A program made the translations under genes and the position numbers. Shown here piece by piece: positions 46,674 to 55,645 of a stretch of DNA of 64,000 nt. Source of the DNA: Sulfitobacter sp. F26169L (GTDB lineage Bacteria > Pseudomonadota > Alphaproteobacteria > Rhodobacterales > Rhodobacteraceae); the NCBI RefSeq assembly GCF_026410285.1, contig NZ_JAPMLP010000004.1, forward strand, positions 489,508 to 553,507. Reading direction: 5' to 3'. The notes beneath the pieces are model-generated. The model ran no database searches. It was not told where the DNA came from and saw nothing but the letters and a program-made list of their open reading frames with translations. Position 1 is the first letter of the stretch. Every line of letters starts with the position of its first letter.

Positions 46674-47254
46674 GTGGTGATCCGTGTTCTTTCTCTCGCA
46701 TTGTTGATCTGGCCTTTGGGTTTGCCTGCGCGGCAGCTGCCCAATGCGTCTATTGCCTCAACAGAGCAGGGCGCGGTGGCGCTGGAGTCGCTGGCCGGCG
46801 TTGTGCGCGCGCTCGATCCGGATGTCGTCGCGCTGGGGCCTACCCTTCAATTCACGATTGACGGAATTGCGATCATGAATGTGGCGGATATGCTGCCGCT
46901 GACGGGATGCGAGCGATGGTACCTATCGCAAGCGCGGAGGGGCTGGGTGCGCAAGATTTGCGGCGCATGATGCAGGCGAATTTCGACACGGCGTTTGATG
47001 CGTGCTATGAAGTTGCAAAAGTGCGTTTGTGGAGTGTGTTCATCCATCCACTATCGCCGGGCAGGATGGTTCGGGCGTTGGTAACTCAGCGATCAGAAGT
47101 GACCAAATCCATTACGGGATTCACCGCAGCAGAGATACCGGCGAGTTTGGTCATAAAAACAGAGCCGAAATTGCCGTTTCTGGGGTTCCGATTTAAAGGG
47201 TATCAAAACTGCCAAACTGTGCAGCTTTGGCAACGGTCACATTTGCCGTGGTAG
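46674..47254 (+). pseudogene. frameshifted hypothetical gene between cmk and rpsA
   Basis: Two overlapping forward frames read as one protein with a break at about 46890-46893. Frame one starts with GTG (46674), has a signal-peptide-like beginning (VLSLALLIWPLGLPA) and runs to GIAIMNVADM. Frame two continues AAADGMRAMVPIASAEGLGA, and reads through DLRRMMQANFDTAFDACYEVAKVRLWSVFIHPLSP to 47254. A single inserted base in the ATGCTGCC run would restore AD-M-AAADGMRAM. The protein family is unknown to me but resembles small secreted proteins of this group. This is probably a recent disruption, or a sequencing error. Confidence 0.65.
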
Positions 47255-47588
47255 TACCGTTTTTTGTGATTTCATCGACCTGACTGCAGTGCCTTGGGCG
47301 TTTTTTCACAGAGTAATAGCCGATATTGGCCATTTTTCTGTTACAGTTTATAACTGCTTGTGTACCAATTGCAGGGTAACACGTTGGGTTTTCGATAATT
47401 GTTTGCGAAAAATTAGTCCAATTTTGGAAGCTGATTTTGGTCATGTCGTGGGTTGTTAGCGCAATTGTGCCGTATCCTGTCGGACTGATCTGACTTTTTT
47501 CACAAAATTCCATACACGAAGTGATAGTGACAAGGCAGCGGCGGACACCGGCCGTGAGGGCATTACCGCACTTGCACCGTGCCGGCAT
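47193..47588 (-). CDS. possible orphan gene of unusual composition
   Basis: A 131-codon reverse frame in a segment visibly richer in A and T than its surroundings. It starts MPARCKCGNALTAG but an internal start MEFCEKSQIS is possible. The product has seven or so cysteines, and many Asn, Thr and Lys residues (NWTNFSQTIIENPTCYPAIG), unlike the Ala/Arg-rich neighbours. It overlaps the end of the frameshifted gene by 62 bases. No family recognised and no convincing ribosome site. It may be a real gene gained by transfer, or a chance frame. Confidence 0.3.
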   Translation of the reverse strand: MPARCKCGNALTAGVRRCLVTITSCMEFCEKSQISPTGYGTIALTTHDMTKISFQNWTNFSQTIIENPTCYPAIGTQAVINCNRKMANIGYYSVKKRPRHCSQVDEITKNGTTTANVTVAKAAQFGSFDTL

Positions 47589-47649
47589 TTCCCCTATACG
47601 CGCGATTGTCTAAGGGGCGGAAACACGCACCGGACGCGATATCTCAGGC

Positions 47650-47681
47650 AGGGTCGGATTCTTCCGGCCCTCTTTCTTTAT
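47650..47681 (+). terminator. hairpin with T-rich tail in the rpsA leader
   Basis: AGGGTCGGA (47650-47658), loop TTCT, TCCGGCCCT (47663-47671), one G-T pair, then a pyrimidine tract CTTTCTTTATC. It looks like an intrinsic terminator about 135 bases upstream of the rpsA start. It either ends transcription of the upstream region or acts as an attenuator in the rpsA 5' leader. Confidence 0.55.
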
Positions 47682-47805
47682 CTCGGCCAGCCCTCCAACC
47701 CGACGGCATATATTCATCGTCACACCAAAGGTGGGCATCAACGTAAAGACCGGCGGAGACAACCGCGCGGCCAGAATACACACTCAAAAGGATACGATAC
47801 GCTAC

Positions 47806-49482
47806 ATGGCGAATATGATGGACGAGTTTGAAGCACTCTTGAACGAAAGCTTCGAAATGGACACGCCCGAAGAGGGTTCTGTTGTCAAAGGCAAGGTTAT
47901 CGCGATTGAAGCGGGCCAGGCCATTATCGACGTAGGCTACAAAATGGAAGGCCGCGTCGAGCTTAAAGAATTTGCTGATCCCGGCGAATCTCCCAAAATT
48001 GCTGTCGGCGACGAAGTCGAAGTGTTCCTGCGTCAGGTAGAGAACTCACGCGGCGAGGCTGTTATCTCGCGCGAGATGGCGCGCCGTGAAGAAGCATGGG
48101 ACCGTCTGGAGAAAGCCTACGCAGCAGAAGAGCGCGTCGAAGGCGCAATCTTTGGCCGCGTCAAAGGTGGCTTTACTGTGGATCTTGGTGGCGCTGTTGC
48201 GTTCCTGCCAGGCTCTCAGGTTGACGTGCGCCCCGTACGCGATGCAGGCCCGCTGATGGGTCTGAAGCAGCCGTTTCAGGTTCTCAAGATGGACCGTCGT
48301 CGTGGCAACATCGTTGTGTCGCGTCGTGCGATCCTTGAAGAATCACGTGCCGAACAGCGTGCCGAAGTTATCGGCAACCTGACCGAAGGTCAGGAAGTTG
48401 ACGGCGTGGTCAAGAACATCACCGAATACGGTGCGTTTGTAGACCTTGGCGGCGTAGACGGCCTGCTGCACGTGACCGACATGGCATGGCGCCGCGTGAA
48501 CCACCCGTCCGAGATCCTCGCCATCGGCGAAACGATCAAGGTACAAGTCATCAAGATCAACAAAGAGACACACCGTATCTCGCTTGGTATGAAGCAGTTG
48601 CAAGAAGATCCATGGGATCTGGTTGCCGCGAAATACCCGCTTGAGTCCACACACACAGGCCGCGTGACCAACATCACCGATTACGGCGCCTTTGTTGAGC
48701 TGGAGCCAGGTGTTGAAGGTCTGGTTCACGTCTCCGAAATGTCTTGGACCAAGAAGAACGTACACCCCGGCAAGATCGTGTCGACCTCTCAGGAAGTCGA
48801 AGTCATGGTTCTGGAAATCGACGGTGCCAAGCGCCGCGTGTCCCTCGGCCTCAAGCAGACTATGCGCAACCCATGGGAAGTGTTCGCTGAAACACACCCC
48901 GAGGGCACCGAAGTTGAAGGCGAAGTCAAGAACATCACCGAATTCGGTCTGTTTGTTGGCCTGCCGGGCGACATTGACGGCATGGTTCACCTGTCGGACC
49001 TGTCATGGGACCAGCGTGGCGAGGAAGCCATTCAGGACTACCGGAAGGGTGACATGGTTCAGGCCGTCGTGTCCGAAGTTGACGTTGAGAAAGAGCGCAT
49101 TTCGCTCTCCATCAAAGGCGTCGGCGGAGACAAGTTTGCAGAAGCAGTGGGCGGCGTTAAGCGCGGTTCTGTTGTTACTGTGACAGTGACCTCCATCGAA
49201 GACGGTGGCATCGAAGTGGAATACGAGGGCATGAAAGCCTTTATCCGCCGCTCCGACCTGTCACGTGACCGTGCAGAGCAGCGCCCCGAGCGTTTCTCGG
49301 TTGGTGACAAGGTTGATGTCCGCATTACCAACGTCGATACCAAGGCACACCGCCTCGGCGTGTCCATCAAAGCGCGTGAAATCGCGGAAGAGAAAGAGGC
49401 CGTGGAACAGTACGGTTCCTCCGACTCCGGTGCATCGCTTGGTGACATTCTCGGTGCGGCGCTGAAAACCAGCGACGACTGA
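47806..49482 (+). CDS. rpsA: 30S ribosomal protein S1
   Basis: 558 residues from the ATG at 47806 (MANMMDEFEALLNESFEMD), where the conserved S1 N-terminus begins; an in-frame ATG at 47731 lies in the leader. Six S1 RNA-binding repeats follow, with VDGVVKNITEYGAFVDLGGV, THTGRVTNITDYGAFVELE and EVEGEVKNITEFGLFVGLP as the most regular. S1 helps mRNA binding to the small subunit. Very regular codon usage typical of a highly expressed gene. A GC-rich hairpin follows. Confidence 0.96.
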   Translation: MANMMDEFEALLNESFEMDTPEEGSVVKGKVIAIEAGQAIIDVGYKMEGRVELKEFADPGESPKIAVGDEVEVFLRQVENSRGEAVISREMARREEAWDRLEKAYAAEERVEGAIFGRVKGGFTVDLGGAVAFLPGSQVDVRPVRDAGPLMGLKQPFQVLKMDRRRGNIVVSRRAILEESRAEQRAEVIGNLTEGQEVDGVVKNITEYGAFVDLGGVDGLLHVTDMAWRRVNHPSEILAIGETIKVQVIKINKETHRISLGMKQLQEDPWDLVAAKYPLESTHTGRVTNITDYGAFVELEPGVEGLVHVSEMSWTKKNVHPGKIVSTSQEVEVMVLEIDGAKRRVSLGLKQTMRNPWEVFAETHPEGTEVEGEVKNITEFGLFVGLPGDIDGMVHLSDLSWDQRGEEAIQDYRKGDMVQAVVSEVDVEKERISLSIKGVGGDKFAEAVGGVKRGSVVTVTVTSIEDGGIEVEYEGMKAFIRRSDLSRDRAEQRPERFSVGDKVDVRITNVDTKAHRLGVSIKAREIAEEKEAVEQYGSSDSGASLGDILGAALKTSDD

Positions 49483-49512
49483 TTATCAGCCTCACGGCTG
49501 CGTTAAAATTGA

Positions 49513-49540
49513 TGGCCCCGTGCAGAAATGCGCGGGGCCA
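49513..49540 (+). terminator. terminator after rpsA
   Basis: TGGCCCCGTGC (49513-49523), loop AGAAAT, GCGCGGGGCCA (49530-49540), one T-G pair, followed by TTTG. Good stem, short T run. Confidence 0.65.
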
Positions 49541-49766
49541 TTTGCATGCGAATCGGGACTGAATTCCGTTTTCATCAATATTGTTAGCTAGTTAAGCATC
49601 ATCGTTTTTGCTTGGTGATCAACTTTTAGTTGTGTAAAGTTGCGCTTGCCGGCATGTTTTTCAGCATAAATCGTGCCAAAATGTCGGTTCCGTCACTATC
49701 GGGAGAGCGGAAATATTTCTATATTAACGACATAGAGACGCAAAAATTGCGCAGGGGGAGACATAA

Positions 49767-50051
49767 ATGATCCGGTCAGAATTGATCCAGAAGATCGCAG
49801 ACGATAATCCACATCTTTATCAACGGGACGTGGAGCGGATCGTAAACACCATATTTGACGAGATAACCGGTGCGATGGCCAAGGGAGATCGCGTGGAGCT
49901 GCGCGGATTTGGCGCATTTTCTGTCAAAAAACGGGATGCGCGTGTAGGGCGCAATCCGCGTACCGGTGAGACTGTTCATGTGGAAGAAAAACATGTACCG
50001 TTCTTCAAAACGGGGAAGCTCCTCCGTGATCGGTTAAACGGGAAAAGCTAA
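49767..50051 (+). CDS. ihfB: integration host factor subunit beta
   Basis: 94 residues of the HU/IHF family. IHF-beta marks: [45 protein letters not shown] and [25 protein letters not shown], including the proline in the DNA-bending arm (RNPRTGE). IHF bends DNA in replication, recombination and transcription. GGGGGAGA precedes the ATG. The upstream region has two near-matches to the IHF consensus. It overlaps the LapA-domain gene by one base (TAATG). Confidence 0.95.
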   Translation: MIRSELIQKIADDNPHLYQRDVERIVNTIFDEITGAMAKGDRVELRGFGAFSVKKRDARVGRNPRTGETVHVEEKHVPFFKTGKLLRDRLNGKS

Positions 50052-50401
50052 TGCGCTATGTTCGCTATCTGTGTATCGCCATCTTTGCGGTGGCTCTGAT
50101 TTCTGTTGCTTTGGCAAACCGCGAGCTTGTTTCGCTTCAGGTTTTGCCGACAGAGGTTTCCGGCCTGTTCGCGATGAACCCTTCGCTGCAACTGCCGCTG
50201 TTCATTGTCATTCTGGGCAGTGTGTTGGCAGGGCTTTTGATCGGCTTTGTCTGGGAGTGGATACGCGAGTATGGCGAACGTGCAGAAGCGGCCAAGCAGG
50301 CACGTGAGATGCGCCGCCTCCAGCGGGAGCTGGACAAGCTGAAGGCCGAAAAGCATCAGGGCAAAGACGAAGTGATCGCGCTGCTGGACAAGACCGGATA
50401 A
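50051..50401 (+). CDS. LapA-domain membrane protein
   Basis: 116 residues. Two hydrophobic segments (YLCIAIFAVALISVALAN and LQLPLFIVILGSVLAGLLIGFVW), then a charged coiled-coil tail (RAEAAKQAREMRRLQRELDKLKAEK). This matches LapA/YciS-like lipopolysaccharide assembly domain proteins; the gene following ihfB is usual. In E. coli LapA works with LapB in LpxC control. No LapB-like TPR protein is adjacent. TAATG overlap with ihfB implies coupling. Confidence 0.88.
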   Translation: MRYVRYLCIAIFAVALISVALANRELVSLQVLPTEVSGLFAMNPSLQLPLFIVILGSVLAGLLIGFVWEWIREYGERAEAAKQAREMRRLQRELDKLKAEKHQGKDEVIALLDKTG

Positions 50402-50407
50402 TCCGAC

Positions 50408-51055
50408 ATGCCAGCGGATATTTCTGTCAAGATTTGCGGTCTGCGCACGCCCGAAGATGTGCGCGCAGTCGAAGCGGCGGGCGCGCGCTATGTCGGGTTC
50501 AATTTCTTTCCGAAGTCGCCGAGGTTTGTTGATTTTTCCGAAGCTTCCAGTCTTGCGGCGTTGGTCCCCATGGGGATTTGCAAAGTCGCGCTTACTGTAA
50601 ACGCTGACGATGCGTTGCTGGATGCGTTGATGGATTCGGTTCCTCTGGACATGCTTCAACTGCACGGCAGCGAAAGCCCCGAACGGGTGGCCGAGGTTAA
50701 GACACGATACGGATTGCCCGTGATGAAAGCCTTGGGCGTTGCCGATCAATCCGATCTTGCGCAGATTGATATCTACACCGGCGTGGCTGACCAGCTTCTT
50801 ATCGATGCCAAACCGCCGAAGGATTCGGTATTGCCCGGCGGGAATGGGTTGGCGTTTGATTGGCAGTTGTTGGCAAATCGTGTCTGGCGCGGGCCGTGGA
50901 TGCTGGCGGGCGGCTTGACGCCTGACAATGTCGCCGAAGCGATCCGGCGCACAGGTGCGCTGCAAGTCGATGTTGCCTCCGGTGTTGAACGTTCGGCTGG
51001 TGTCAAGGACGCGGAACTGATCCGCGCGTTGGTGCAGGCAGCTGTGAACGCCTGA
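50408..51055 (+). CDS. trpF: phosphoribosylanthranilate isomerase
   Basis: 215 residues, TIM barrel. Catalytic Cys in [12 protein letters not shown] near the start and Asp in LIDAKPPKD; phosphate-binding motifs [11 protein letters not shown] and [15 protein letters not shown]. It isomerises phosphoribosylanthranilate in tryptophan synthesis. trpB follows after 101 bases, while trpA is not in the window. Confidence 0.95.
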   Translation: MPADISVKICGLRTPEDVRAVEAAGARYVGFNFFPKSPRFVDFSEASSLAALVPMGICKVALTVNADDALLDALMDSVPLDMLQLHGSESPERVAEVKTRYGLPVMKALGVADQSDLAQIDIYTGVADQLLIDAKPPKDSVLPGGNGLAFDWQLLANRVWRGPWMLAGGLTPDNVAEAIRRTGALQVDVASGVERSAGVKDAELIRALVQAAVNA

Positions 51056-51156
51056 ATGCGTATCATTCCCGACGCTGTGACCTGATGGCTTCTTTACCAT
51101 TTGACGCGCGGGCGATACTGCTGTGCGCAACAGATATTCCGAAAGGCAGATGCGCT

Positions 51157-52389
51157 ATGGCAAACGATCTTTTCAACAGCTTTATGACCGGTCCTGATGA
51201 AAATGGCCGTTTTGGTGAATTCGGCGGGCGGTTTGTCTCTGAAACGCTGATGCCTCTGATTCTTGAGTTGCAGGCGGAATACGACAAGGCCAAAACAGAC
51301 GATACATTCTGGGCCGAGATGGACGATCTTTGGGAGCATTACGTCGGCCGCCCCAGCCCGCTCTATTTTGCGGAACGCCTTACCGAAGAGCTTGGTGGTG
51401 CCAAGATTTACATGAAGCGGGATGAGTTGAACCACACCGGCGCCCATAAGATCAACAATGTGCTGGGCCAGATTATCCTTGCCCGCCGCATGGGCAAAAA
51501 ACGTATTATCGCAGAGACAGGCGCAGGACAGCATGGAGTGGCGACGGCAACTGTCTGCGCCAAGTTTGGTCTGCAATGTGTGGTCTACATGGGCGCGCAT
51601 GATGTCGAGCGGCAGTCGCCCAACGTGTTCCGTATGCGTCTGCTGGGGGCAGAGGTTATTCCGGTTACTTCAGGTCGTGGCACTTTGAAAGACGCGATGA
51701 ACGATGCGTTGCGGGACTGGGTGACCAACGTGCGCGACACCTTTTATTGCATCGGCACAGTGGCGGGTCCGCATCCGTACCCCGCCATGGTCCGCGATTT
51801 CCAAAGCATCATCGGCAAAGAGGTACGCACCCAGATGGATCGCGCCGAGGGGCGTTTGCCTGATACGCTGATCGCCGCCATTGGCGGTGGGTCCAATGCA
51901 ATGGGCCTGTTCTATCCATTTCTTGACGACAAAGAGGTCAATATTATCGGCGTGGAGGCAGGGGGCAAAGGTGTGAATGCCAAAATGGAGCATTGCGCAT
52001 CTCTGACTGGCGGTCGCCCCGGTGTGCTGCACGGAAACCGCACATATCTGTTGCAGGATGACGATGGCCAAATCCTTGAGGGGTTCTCTATTTCTGCGGG
52101 TCTTGACTATCCCGGCATCGGGCCGGAACACGCCTGGCTGCATGACATCGGCCGCGCGCAATATGTGTCGATCACCGATGTCGAAGCCTTGGCAGCATTC
52201 CAGAAGAGTTGCCAACTGGAAGGGATCATCCCCGCGCTTGAGCCTTCACACGCGCTGGCCCATGTAATGAAGATTGCGCCCGATCTGCCGAAAGATCACA
52301 TCATCTGCATGAACATGTGTGGCCGTGGTGACAAGGATATCTTTACCGTGGCGCGCGCGCTGGGGTTCGAGATGGGCGATTTCGCCTGA
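51157..52389 (+). CDS. trpB: tryptophan synthase beta chain
   Basis: 410 residues from the ATG at 51157 (AAAGG upstream); the ATG at 51085 is in an unconserved leader. PLP lysine in [28 protein letters not shown]; phosphate loop [14 protein letters not shown]-terminal [11 protein letters not shown]. It joins indole with serine. With trpF it makes part of the tryptophan pathway; the alpha subunit gene is elsewhere. Confidence 0.96.
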   Translation: MANDLFNSFMTGPDENGRFGEFGGRFVSETLMPLILELQAEYDKAKTDDTFWAEMDDLWEHYVGRPSPLYFAERLTEELGGAKIYMKRDELNHTGAHKINNVLGQIILARRMGKKRIIAETGAGQHGVATATVCAKFGLQCVVYMGAHDVERQSPNVFRMRLLGAEVIPVTSGRGTLKDAMNDALRDWVTNVRDTFYCIGTVAGPHPYPAMVRDFQSIIGKEVRTQMDRAEGRLPDTLIAAIGGGSNAMGLFYPFLDDKEVNIIGVEAGGKGVNAKMEHCASLTGGRPGVLHGNRTYLLQDDDGQILEGFSISAGLDYPGIGPEHAWLHDIGRAQYVSITDVEALAAFQKSCQLEGIIPALEPSHALAHVMKIAPDLPKDHIICMNMCGRGDKDIFTVARALGFEMGDFA

Positions 52390-52396
52390 TACCACA

Positions 52397-52420
52397 GAAC
52401 TGGCCCTAACGGGTCAGTTC
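52397..52420. terminator. hairpin between convergent trpB and DUF4893 genes
   Basis: GAACTGGCCC (52397-52406), loop TAAC, GGGTCAGTTC (52411-52420), one G-T pair. It overlaps the stop codon of the reverse gene. A bidirectional terminator is plausible despite no T run. Confidence 0.55.
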
Positions 52421-52984
52421 CAGAATATCAAAATCACTTTCATTCACCGGCGCGGGGAACAGCAGCCGCGCGCGGGTGTCTGAAACCCGCTCGAACACCG
52501 CGACATCGGGCGTAATGGTGCCGTTGCCTTCGAAATCCGGTTCTAAATCTGCGTAGGATTGCGGCGTTTCGGACGAAACATAGCCCACCCCCAGATAGAC
52601 TGCTTGCCCGCCGCGCATCTCGATCCGGCCGGATGTGCGTTGCGAGCCTGACAGCTTTTCAAAAGTGACGCCTGTGTTGTCCAGACTCATCCGGCATTTG
52701 AAATTGGTGTAGACAACCAGTTGTGGCTGTCCGCCCAGTTTGATCGTGCGGCAGCGCCACTCGCCCTGTAAGGACGGATCGAATGCCACTTGCGGGGTGC
52801 CGGACAAGGCCACGCTAAGCGCAGCGATATCATCGGGCGCGCCGCTTGCCATGGCTTCCAGCAGCGCACGTCCAGCGGTGCGTTCGTACCTGTCCAGCCT
52901 TGCCTGCTCTTGTGGTCTCATCTCTTGCGCTGCCGCAGCATTGGCGACAAGCGCGAAGATTGCTGCTGCCAGAAAACGGGTCAT
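52406..52984 (-). CDS. DUF4893 family exported protein
   Basis: 192 residues from the ATG at 52984. The signal peptide is MTRFLAAAIFALVANAAAA, cleaved before QEM. The mature protein starts QEQARLDRYERTAGRALLEAMA, then has a beta-rich domain with WRCRTIKLGG and FKCRMSL (two cysteines that may pair) and GGQAVYLGVGYV, fitting DUF4893 as I recall it. Function is unknown. It is the last gene of the reverse block and overlaps the DUF2237 gene in ATGA. Confidence 0.75.
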   Translation of the reverse strand: MTRFLAAAIFALVANAAAAQEMRPQEQARLDRYERTAGRALLEAMASGAPDDIAALSVALSGTPQVAFDPSLQGEWRCRTIKLGGQPQLVVYTNFKCRMSLDNTGVTFEKLSGSQRTSGRIEMRGGQAVYLGVGYVSSETPQSYADLEPDFEGNGTITPDVAVFERVSDTRARLLFPAPVNESDFDILELTR

Positions 52985-53361
52985 GCCTCGGCATCCAGCG
53001 CATGGGCGCGCAGTACGTCCAGCGGTACGATATCCAGCGCGCGGATATGGGTGGCGGCCAGATGCACCTTTGGGCCGCAACCCTCTTCGGCAGCTTGCAG
53101 GAAACGCCCCGCACACAGGCACCACGGATCACCGGCCTTTAGCCCTGCAAAACCGAACGCGGGGTTTGGTGTGGACAGATCATTGCCGACGTATTTCGAA
53201 AATGCGAGAAACTCCGCAGTCATAATGGCGCAAACGGTGTGGCTGCCTTGGTCGGCGGCGCAGGTGTTGCAGTGGCCGTCGCGGAAAAATCCGGTCACCG
53301 GATCGCTGCCACACAGCGCAAGCGCGCCGCCCGTTACGTTGATGCTGTCATCGGGTTCCAT
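52981..53361 (-). CDS. DUF2237 family protein
   Basis: 126 residues from the ATG at 53361. The DUF2237 pattern is clear: LALCGSDPVTGFFRDGHCNTC, DQGSHTVCAIMTAEFLAFSK, VGNDLSTPNPAFGFAGLK and DPWCLCAGRFLQA. Conserved cysteines and histidine suggest a metal or disulfide site, but no activity is established. Overlaps the DUF4893 gene by four bases and follows the serine hydrolase by 10 bases. Confidence 0.85.
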   Translation of the reverse strand: MEPDDSINVTGGALALCGSDPVTGFFRDGHCNTCAADQGSHTVCAIMTAEFLAFSKYVGNDLSTPNPAFGFAGLKAGDPWCLCAGRFLQAAEEGCGPKVHLAATHIRALDIVPLDVLRAHALDAEA

Positions 53362-53371
53362 GGATGTCTCC

Positions 53372-54535
53372 CTAAATTTTGTTTGCGATACTGCGAAAGA
53401 TAGCGACATTCTGGTCAGCGACACCGGCCTCGCGGAATTTTTTGTCAGCTGCGTTTGTGGCGATCACCACGCCGCGGGTGCGGTTTATATAAACATATTG
53501 CCCGTAAATGCCGCGCGCCATGAAATCATCATCCGTGCCGCCTTGGGGGATCCACCACTGATAGCCATAACGGATTGCATCCGGTGCAGTCGGGGCAGAC
53601 GGTGCCGTGGATTCTGCAACCCATGATGACGGCACGATCTGTTTTCCATTGTAGGCGCCGTTTTGCAAAAACATCTGCCCCATCCGCGCATAATCACGGG
53701 TGGTCAGGTTCAGCCCGCCCAATACAAACGCGGTGCCGAAACCGTCTGTCAGATAATAGGGCGCGTATTCCAGCCCCATTGGCGCAATGATCTTCTCGCT
53801 CAGCAGGTCGGCGATCGGGCGTCCGGTGGCGCCCCGCACAACCATCGAAAGCACGTGCGTGTCGATGGAGACATATTTCCATTCAGTTCCTGCATCAATG
53901 AATGTCTCGCTCAGCTGGGCGGCAAAATCATCCATGCTGCCCCCCAAAGCCAACACACGGCCCATTCGGTTGATGTCTGAATTCTTGTCCAGATAGTCTT
54001 CGTCAAACACGACGCCGCTGGCCATGTTCAGTACATTTCGGATGGTTGCACCGTCATAGGCACCGCCCTTCAGTGCGGGTGCGTATTTGGTCACCGGATC
54101 ATCAATCGAGGCGATTGCGCCTTCGTCCAGCAGCACACCGAACAATGCAGACAGATAACTTTTTGCGACCGACCATGAAATCCGCAAATCGTCAGGCGCG
54201 GTGCCTTTGTGATAGCTTTCATGCACGATCGCGCCGTCTTTCAGCACAACCAACGCTGTCACATCACGTTCTTCGATCCATGGAAAAACCTCCGGCGGGA
54301 GGGCCGCATCTTCGCCGTAGGGCAGCTCGGCTGTCGGGCCGTTGCCCCGTGATACGGGCGTATGCAAAAACGCCTCATCCATGTGGGAAAAGTTGTGAAC
54401 GATCTTGTCTGCCGAAAACAGCGAGTTAACCGCCAGCAGGCGCGTGATCTGTTCACGCTGCCACAGGCCGACAACCACTGCGGCAAGCACCAGCACCAGC
54501 AGAATACGGCCCAGCCATTTACCGAATGTACGCAT
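53372..54535 (-). CDS. serine hydrolase (beta-lactamase class C family)
   Basis: 387 residues. An N-terminal membrane anchor (LGRILLVLVLAAVVVGLW, residues 8-25) holds the protein on the outer face of the inner membrane. SxxK nucleophile in SWSVAKSYLSALFG, YxN-like element in YVSIDTHVLSMV, and a C-terminal TRGVVIATNAADKKF. The family includes class C beta-lactamases, D-aminopeptidases and esterases. A true beta-lactamase is unlikely because the KTG box reads differently. Same operon direction as the DUF genes. Confidence 0.82.
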   Translation of the reverse strand: MRTFGKWLGRILLVLVLAAVVVGLWQREQITRLLAVNSLFSADKIVHNFSHMDEAFLHTPVSRGNGPTAELPYGEDAALPPEVFPWIEERDVTALVVLKDGAIVHESYHKGTAPDDLRISWSVAKSYLSALFGVLLDEGAIASIDDPVTKYAPALKGGAYDGATIRNVLNMASGVVFDEDYLDKNSDINRMGRVLALGGSMDDFAAQLSETFIDAGTEWKYVSIDTHVLSMVVRGATGRPIADLLSEKIIAPMGLEYAPYYLTDGFGTAFVLGGLNLTTRDYARMGQMFLQNGAYNGKQIVPSSWVAESTAPSAPTAPDAIRYGYQWWIPQGGTDDDFMARGIYGQYVYINRTRGVVIATNAADKKFREAGVADQNVAIFRSIANKI

Positions 54536-54601
54536 TAATAATTGCTCCCTGCCAGAACGGCTTTATTCAAACATGACGATGATGCGCAACCGAGACAAAG
54601 A

Positions 54602-55645
54602 TCAAGGTGCGGCATGGTGCCAGTCAATCCAGCGGCCATGAAAATCGGCGCGCCCGAGGGCGAGGGTGATGTCGCCGGGCCACAGCCGCAGGGTGATCGC
54701 GGCTCCTTTGCCGCCCGTTGTGTCGCCGTCACTTTCCATCGAAAGCCATGCCAGCGGGCGGTCTGGCGTGGCCTGTGCGCCTGCGGCCTCGATCAGCGCG
54801 GTGCCACGGGCGCGCGTGGCTGGCGGAAAATACTGCCATGCGACAGAATGCTGGATCAGATGCAGATGCCCCTGCGGCGCGTTGGGTAACCGGTTGGCTA
54901 GCCACGTAATTGCATCACCGGTGTCGATCTGGGCGGTCATAACCGATGCGGCAGATCGGGTCAGCGCCAGCCGGTGCGGTTGGTCCGGCCACAGATAGGC
55001 CGTAAGCCGTAACAAATGGTCGCCGCGCTGGGGATCAAGCGGGTTCAGGTCGACGCCTGCGCGCGATGCGATTTCCGGCGTGATTGCGGGTGGCAATGGC
55101 CCCGACCACTCAGGAGATAGCGTCAGCACAGGCATATCCGGCCCGAACCGCTTTCCCCCCAGTTCCAGCGCATAGTGATCCCACATCAGGTTCAACCCGC
55201 CGCTGGCCCCCAGCTCACTAAGATGAAGGGGTAGATCAAAATGACTGCACGCCACCCGCGCGCTTGCAATCATCGCGGCAGAGCGGCGGACTTCGTTGGT
55301 TTGCGGTGGGCTATCCACCCAGTCGGTCAAGAATTTGGCATGGATTGCCAATGCAGACAGCACCGCGTCGCGCAATTCAGCATCCGTGGGGGTGTTGGGC
55401 GGATAGGCTGCCATTAGCCCTTCGTCACGGCGGGTAAGGACCAAGGCATGCAAGCCGCCCGCCACGCGCAGGGGAAGCGAGTGCCCGGCGGGGCCGATAT
55501 CTCCCTCGAAGCTGTCAAATTTTGCGGCAAGCGCGCTGTCGGCAGGCCAGTGATCTGCCAGTACATTCAACAACTGCGCCATAAACGGACTGTCGAGCGC
55601 GGCACAAGACGTTGCTTGATTGCGAAATGCCTGAACCAGCGTCAT
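54602..55645 (-). CDS. DUF2332 family protein
   Basis: 347 residues. DUF2332 marks: FRNQATSCAALDSPFMAQLL at the N-terminus, and LSELGASGGLNLMWDHYAL about residue 150, then VDLNPLDP and HSVAWQYFP. The ELGASGGLNL segment resembles the SAM-binding loop of methyltransferases, which suggests but does not prove that activity. Overlaps pth by four bases (ATGA), so it is co-translated. Confidence 0.82.
   Translation of the reverse strand: MTLVQAFRNQATSCAALDSPFMAQLLNVLADHWPADSALAAKFDSFEGDIGPAGHSLPLRVAGGLHALVLTRRDEGLMAAYPPNTPTDAELRDAVLSALAIHAKFLTDWVDSPPQTNEVRRSAAMIASARVACSHFDLPLHLSELGASGGLNLMWDHYALELGGKRFGPDMPVLTLSPEWSGPLPPAITPEIASRAGVDLNPLDPQRGDHLLRLTAYLWPDQPHRLALTRSAASVMTAQIDTGDAITWLANRLPNAPQGHLHLIQHSVAWQYFPPATRARGTALIEAAGAQATPDRPLAWLSMESDGDTTGGKGAAITLRLWPGDITLALGRADFHGRWIDWHHAAP

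Noticed and set aside
53372..54535. Antibiotic-resistance beta-lactamase
   Set aside because: The SxxK motif is present but the protein has a membrane anchor and lacks a clear KTG box. It is better described as a serine hydrolase of unknown substrate.
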